NCBI GenBank assembly: GCA_937876865.1
Contig: CALEFF010000054.1
Location: forward strand, 1 to 16,715
Source of the DNA: an uncultured Bacteroidales bacterium
Lineage (GTDB): Bacteria > Bacteroidota > Bacteroidia > Bacteroidales > P3
Length of the DNA: 16,715 nt
Direction of reading: 5' to 3'
The notes beneath the pieces are model-generated. The model worked only from the letters and a program-made list of their open reading frames with translations. It was not told the DNA's origin and made no database searches. Made by a program: the position numbers and the translations under genes. Numbering within the stretch: position 1 is the stretch's first letter; each line of letters begins with the position of its first letter. Of this stretch, positions 15,250 to 16,715 are shown in pieces.

Positions 15250-16233
15250 ATGAAAAAAAAGAAGGGTAACGTATATCAACCACCCTTTACTATAAATGAT
15301 GAGATAAGCACTCTTACTATTAAGATAGGAGAACAAATAGGTAGATTATCAGTAAGAGTGCTTGAACAACCTACACCACAATTAAGAAAACAAAATCGCA
15401 TAAAAACCATACAATCATCATTGGCAATAGAAAATAACTCTTTGTCAATAGAACAAGTAACAGATATTATAGAAGGAAAACGAGTATTCGGTGCACCAAA
15501 TGAAATAAAAGAAGTAAAAAATGCAATAGATGCTTATAACCTTCTATTTGAACTCAATCCATATAACGAAAAAGACCTACTTAAAGCACATAAACTAATG
15601 ACCTCTGAATTAGTTTCAGAAAGTGGTATTTATAGAAAAGGAGGCGTAGGAGTGTTTAAAGAAGATAAATGCTTACATTTAGCACCACCAGCCGATAGAG
15701 TGCCAACACTAATAAAAGAATTATTACAATGGGTTGAAACAACCACAACCCACCCTTTAATAAGTAGTTGTGTTTTTCATTATGAATTTGAATTTATACA
15801 TCCATTTGCAGATGGTAACGGACGAATGGGGCGAATGTGGCAAACACTCTTGCTAATGCAATGGCAACCTATTTTCGCATGGCTACCAGTTGAAACAATA
15901 GTAAAAGAACATCAACAACAATATTACCAAGCTATTGCACAAAGCGATGCAACCGCAAATAGTACCCCTTTTATAACTTTTATGTTACAATGCATATTGA
16001 AAGCATTACAAGAAATAGAAAAAAGTAACCAGAAAAGTAACCAGAAAAGTAACCAGAAAATTCTTACTGAAATTAGAAAAAATCCTAAAATTTCAATCAA
16101 AGAACTACAAGAAATCACAAACTTGTCAGAAAGTGGCGTAAAAAAGATAATTCGACAATTACGACAAGACAATCAAATACAAAGAATCGGCGGAGCAAAA
16201 GGCGGATATTGGCAAGTGTTAGAAGAAAAATAG
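15250..16233 (+). CDS. Fic-family protein (AMP-transferase candidate) with inhibitory motif and winged-helix tail
   Basis: The 327-aa protein has the catalytic Fic motif HPFADGNGRMGR (residues 184-195; catalytic His184), preceded by the flap-like region GVFKEDKCLHLAPPADRVP. An N-terminal helix carries SSLAIENN (56-63), matching the inhibitory [S/T]xxxE[G/N] motif with Ser57, Glu61 and Asn62. This makes it a class II, self-inhibited Fic. Residues about 271-325 look like a winged helix (ILTEIRKNPKISIKELQEIT, then GYWQVL). The linker has three KSNQ repeats (258-269). Fic enzymes usually transfer AMP to hydroxyl side chains of target proteins; the target is unknown. It starts seven bases after the preceding stop and ends before a terminator. 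Being self-inhibited, it may need no separate antitoxin. Confidence 0.93.
   Translation: MKKKKGNVYQPPFTINDEISTLTIKIGEQIGRLSVRVLEQPTPQLRKQNRIKTIQSSLAIENNSLSIEQVTDIIEGKRVFGAPNEIKEVKNAIDAYNLLFELNPYNEKDLLKAHKLMTSELVSESGIYRKGGVGVFKEDKCLHLAPPADRVPTLIKELLQWVETTTTHPLISSCVFHYEFEFIHPFADGNGRMGRMWQTLLLMQWQPIFAWLPVETIVKEHQQQYYQAIAQSDATANSTPFITFMLQCILKALQEIEKSNQKSNQKSNQKILTEIRKNPKISIKELQEITNLSESGVKKIIRQLRQDNQIQRIGGAKGGYWQVLEEK
16021..16056 (+). repeat. Three exact 12-bp tandem repeats in the Fic linker
   Basis: The unit AAAAGTAACCAG occurs three times in a row, followed by AAAA, encoding KSNQ three times. Since 12 is a multiple of three, gain or loss of units would alter linker length without a frameshift. 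Confidence 0.92.
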
Positions 16234-16426
16234 AATAAAATGAACTAAAACGATTAAAATTTGGTCATTTAGCGTAATTTGAAATTAAGATAAATAAACC
16301 AAAGCCCTAAAAAATGAAACGTTTTTTAGGGCTTTGCTGTTTGATTATTAGAAATAGAAATATAATTAAATATTAAAGAAAATATGTATTAAAAAACAAT
16401 TTTAAGGATTTTATATGTCTTTTTAT
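16234..16426. other. Intergenic region between Fic and the HAD gene
   Basis: Apart from the terminator at 16301-16340, it holds a possible duplicated trace (16271-16294) of the 3' end of the gene finishing at 15242, then AT-rich sequence without an ORF or recognised RNA. Confidence 0.6.
16301..16340 (+). terminator. Rho-independent terminator after the Fic gene
   Basis: AAAGCCCTAAAAAA at 16301-16314 pairs perfectly with TTTTTTAGGGCTTT at 16322-16335 around a 7-base loop. The symmetric A/T flanks could also serve the minus-strand gene ending at 16427. Confidence 0.88.
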
Positions 16427-16715
16427 TTATTTTAGAACTAATTTGTGAAGTATTTTGAAAATTTCTGCTCCAGCATAAATACCCTTAGATTTTGTTTTTA
16501 TTGCTTTGTTAATATGTAGTTTTGAATGTCCTGGAAGAATAGCAATTTTTCCCTCTTTAACGAAAGCCATATCAACATCGCTATCACCAGCTGTCACAAT
16601 CATTTTATCTGGAAACATATTTCCTATATGCCTTAAAGCTAATACTTTATCTAAAAATTTAGGTATTATATACAACTTTCTGCCTTGCTTTTCTATTTTA
16701 TATAATGATAAATCT
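16427..16715 (-). CDS. C-terminal part of a HAD-superfamily phosphatase (partial)
   Basis: The reading frame stays open to the right edge, so about 95 residues of the C-terminus are seen and the N-terminus lies outside. GDSDVDMAFV is HAD motif IV (metal-binding acidic residues). The preceding FLDKVLALRHI supplies the motif III lysine typical of Cof/sucrose-phosphatase-like HAD enzymes (subclass IIB). AILPGHSKL and a C-terminal YAGAEIFKIL helix follow. The nucleophile aspartate and cap domain are not in the window, so substrate and exact family cannot be stated. No frameshift is visible in this part. Confidence 0.85.
   Translation of the reverse strand, partial: DLSLYKIEKQGRKLYIIPKFLDKVLALRHIGNMFPDKMIVTAGDSDVDMAFVKEGKIAILPGHSKLHINKAIKTKSKGIYAGAEIFKILHKLVLK

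Noticed and set aside
16021..16060. Short repeats considered as CRISPR
   Set aside because: The 12-bp units are directly contiguous without spacers and lie in the frame of the Fic gene.

Overview
The window comes from an AT-rich member of the Bacteroidota, most likely Bacteroidales. Three things point there. Promoter -7 elements of the Bacteroidetes form TAnnTTTG lie just upstream of many genes. A surface protein carries a C-terminal type IX secretion (T9SS) sorting domain. The gene families are typical of the phylum: an outer-membrane beta-barrel-family TonB-dependent receptor, a DUF4143 ATPase and a HsdR_N-domain protein. The species cannot be named from the sequence.

Left part (1-2400): the 3' end of a T9SS-sorted protein gene with its terminator is followed by a cobalamin riboswitch. 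The riboswitch leads a second T9SS-sorted gene, which encodes a DUF4465-like surface protein with a fibronectin type III domain. The last 68 bases before the two terminators are identical, so these look like tandem paralogous tails of a vitamin-B12-responsive surface-protein locus that continues to the left. Next come two singly transcribed plus-strand genes, a ProX/YbaK-type tRNA-editing protein (2499-3029) and a DUF4143 AAA ATPase (3121-4422). A hairpin-forming direct and inverted repeat sits in front of the editing gene.

Middle (4423-9106): a minus-strand housekeeping cluster reads, in transcription order, small coiled-coil protein (ZapB-like), ZapA, a structured spacer that I interpret as a 6S RNA, and RNase Y. 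RibBA lies upstream on the same strand with its own promoter. Divergent from ribBA is a two-gene plus-strand unit: a LysE-family exporter and a tiny lysine-rich lipoprotein.

Right part (9107-16715): on the minus strand are a secreted thioredoxin-fold protein, an orphan HsdR_N-domain protein overlapping the end of a TonB-dependent receptor, and that receptor. Divergent from the receptor is a plus-strand pair: a secreted protein of unknown function, possibly a beta-propeller, and a Fic-family AMPylase candidate with a class II inhibitory motif and a winged-helix tail. A strong terminator closes that pair. The window ends inside the C-terminal part of a minus-strand HAD-family phosphatase.

The least ordinary parts are the riboswitch-controlled T9SS surface protein, the probable 6S RNA between zapA and rny, the repeat over the tRNA-editing gene promoter, and the Fic gene with its in-frame 12-bp repeat linker and a possible insertion scar. 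No CRISPR array, tRNA, rRNA or transposase was seen.
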